From JAHWJR01 sp035942035 (GTDB lineage Bacteria; Actinomycetota; Acidimicrobiia; Acidimicrobiales; CADCSY01), in assembly GCA_035942035.1 (NCBI GenBank), contig DASZDK010000007.1:1-6440 (forward strand): a stretch of DNA of 6,440 nucleotides, written 5' to 3'. Made by a program: the position numbers and the translations under genes. Shown here one piece after another: positions 5,277 to 6,440 of this stretch (the stretch's first letter is position 1; every line of letters begins with the position of its first letter). The notes beneath the pieces are model-generated. The model made no database searches. It saw nothing but the letters and a program-made list of their open reading frames with translations, and was not told where the DNA came from.

Positions 5277-6440
5277 ACCCAGCGAACGTCGTCGGCCTCG
5301 TCGGGTTCGTAGGCGCAGTAGAGGCCGGTGCGAAGCCGGTGATCGAGGGCGGTCCCCGCCTCGGGCAGCGCCTCGGCCAGCTTGGCGGTGGCCGCCCGCA
5401 GTGCCCTGGTGACGTTGAGCCGGGCCCGCTCGGCCGCCGACGAGGCCCGGCGGCTGCGCCCACCCAGGCCGAACGCCTGGGCCAGCTGGGCCACCAGCTG
5501 GTCGAGCTCGCCCTGCAGCGCCTCGGCCCGCTCGTCGGCGCCGGTCTCCAGCGCGTCGTCGATCTCCGCCCGCAGTGCCTCGATGCGGTGGCGGTAGGCG
5601 GTCCGGGCCCGGGAGTCGGCCAGCTCGCCGGCGTCGCCGAGCTGGCGGCGCAGGCCCGGCTGGCCGGACGCCACGCCTTCCACCCGGTCGACCAGGTCGA
5701 GCGCGTGGCGCTCGACGCCGGGGCTGCGCAGGAGCTCGGCCAGGTAGCGCAATCCCTTGGTGTCGCCCACGCGGGCCCGGGTGTCGCCGCAGGCGACCAC
5801 CCAGCCCCGCTCGTCCCGGGCGAGGGTGGCGGTGTGCCGGGGGGTGCGGCCGGCACCGGCGGGCGGGGTCGTGCCCAGGCGTCGGAGAAGGGCGGCGTCG
5901 TCGGTCGGCACCACCACGTCGAGCCCGTCCAGTGCGGCTGCGGCCCGTGCCGCCTCGACCCTGGCCGCCGCCCGGTTGCCGGCACGGTCGTGGAGCCGCA
6001 CGAGGTCGAGGAGGAGAATGGCCCGCAGGTAGGGCACGCCAGCCGCAGGCAGCCTGTCGAGCGCCGTCTCCATCGTCCCGATGGCGGCGGCCAGGTCGTC
6101 GGTGGCGGCCAGCACGCGGGCGTGCACGGCGGCGATGCGGGCCTGGAGGCCGGGGACGTCGAGGCGGTGGGCGCGGGCCAGGAGGTCGTCGCACGCAGTC
6201 GCGGCCGCGTCGAGGTCACCGACGCCCACCTCCACGTCGACCAGCACGGCGAGCAACTCGGCGGCACGGAGGCGGTCGTCCCCCACGGCCCGCAGGCCGC
6301 GGGCCGCCGTGGCCCGGGCCAGGTCGTGGTCACCCCGAGCCAGGTGGAGCCGGGCGGCGGGCAGCAGGGCCTGGAGGTGACCCTCCTTTCCCAGCAGCAG
6401 CATCTCGGCGTCGGCCAGGCGGCCTTGGCGGATGCGGAGC
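5264..6440 (-). CDS. C-terminal part of a large TPR-type regulator (5' end outside window)
   Basis: The frame is open to the right edge and shows 391 residues, so an internal Met at 6403 is not the true start. The first about 170 residues are paired amphipathic helices rich in Ala, Leu, Arg and Asp with the look of degenerate tetratricopeptide repeats. Then comes a linker and a module I recognise from the C-terminus of many actinobacterial multidomain regulators: GDTRARVGDTKGLRYLAELL near 218-237, PGVERHALDL at 240-249, a charged helical segment (about 270-320), then AERARLNVTRALRAA at about 336-350 and RTGLYCAYEPD near the end. Such proteins usually begin with a nucleotide-binding, cyclase-like or LuxR-type DNA-binding region, which would lie beyond this window; the exact class cannot be told here. 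The stop TGA at 5264-5266 falls inside an inverted repeat, and the next gene starts about 105 bp further on in the same direction. Confidence 0.85.
   Translation of the reverse strand, partial: LRIRQGRLADAEMLLLGKEGHLQALLPAARLHLARGDHDLARATAARGLRAVGDDRLRAAELLAVLVDVEVGVGDLDAAATACDDLLARAHRLDVPGLQARIAAVHARVLAATDDLAAAIGTMETALDRLPAAGVPYLRAILLLDLVRLHDRAGNRAAARVEAARAAAALDGLDVVVPTDDAALLRRLGTTPPAGAGRTPRHTATLARDERGWVVACGDTRARVGDTKGLRYLAELLRSPGVERHALDLVDRVEGVASGQPGLRRQLGDAGELADSRARTAYRHRIEALRAEIDDALETGADERAEALQGELDQLVAQLAQAFGLGGRSRRASSAAERARLNVTRALRAATAKLAEALPEAGTALDHRLRTGLYCAYEPDEADDVRWVVQS

Noticed and set aside
5190..6333. Long minus-strand frames (334 and 357 residues) overlapping the TPR regulator
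   Set aside because: They are shifted-frame shadows made mostly of Arg, Pro, Thr and Ser, while the chosen frame has helical repeats and the recognised C-terminal module.

Overview
The window is a GC-rich stretch (roughly 70% GC or more by eye) in which every supported gene lies on the minus strand. Reading in the direction of transcription, from high to low coordinates, there are five recognisable genes and one unrecognised gene. Third codon positions are strongly biased to G/C, starts are partly GTG, and the end of the multidomain regulator at the right edge carries a module that I know mainly from actinobacteria. This points to a high-GC actinobacterium. An Acidimicrobiia-like organism is possible, but the sequence alone does not settle it. 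There is no rRNA, tRNA, CRISPR array, transposase or other mobile element, and gene density is that of a normal chromosome.

Right side (6440 to 5264): the 3' part of a large TPR/helical-repeat regulator of the kind usually headed by an ATPase or DNA-binding domain; its 5' end lies outside the window. It stops inside a perfect inverted repeat. The 105-bp gap after it (5263 to 5159) holds a second palindrome, a small hairpin, the best Shine-Dalgarno site of the window and a 12-codon open frame that overlaps the start of the next gene. That next gene (5158 to 4331) encodes a metallo-beta-lactamase-fold protein with substituted metal ligands. A strong GC-rich hairpin lies 19 nt after its stop and probably ends the transcript.

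Middle (4162 to 2798): a membrane-anchored calcineurin-like metallophosphoesterase with three predicted N-terminal membrane segments and a probably extracytoplasmic catalytic domain. Its reading frame is open all the way back to the stop of the beta-lactamase-fold gene, yet it has no ATG, GTG or TTG before 4162, so its true N-terminus is uncertain.

Left side (2746 to 1): a compact operon of a MoxR-like AAA+ ATPase, a protein joining a DUF2201-type metallopeptidase-like domain to a von Willebrand A domain, and a third, unrecognised Cys/Trp-containing protein cut by the window edge. The gaps are 24 bp and 5 bp. MoxR ATPases paired with VWA proteins are generally thought to act as chaperone or metal-insertion machines for a client, so the third gene is a candidate client or adaptor. 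A TANNNT -10 element exactly 7 nt before the ATPase ATG suggests that this operon is transcribed without a leader.

I see no clearly new multi-gene system. The items most worth following are the unrecognised third gene of the ATPase-VWA operon, the HHxxH variant of the expected HExxH motif in the VWA protein, and the dyad-rich leader with a coupled mini-ORF before the beta-lactamase-fold gene.
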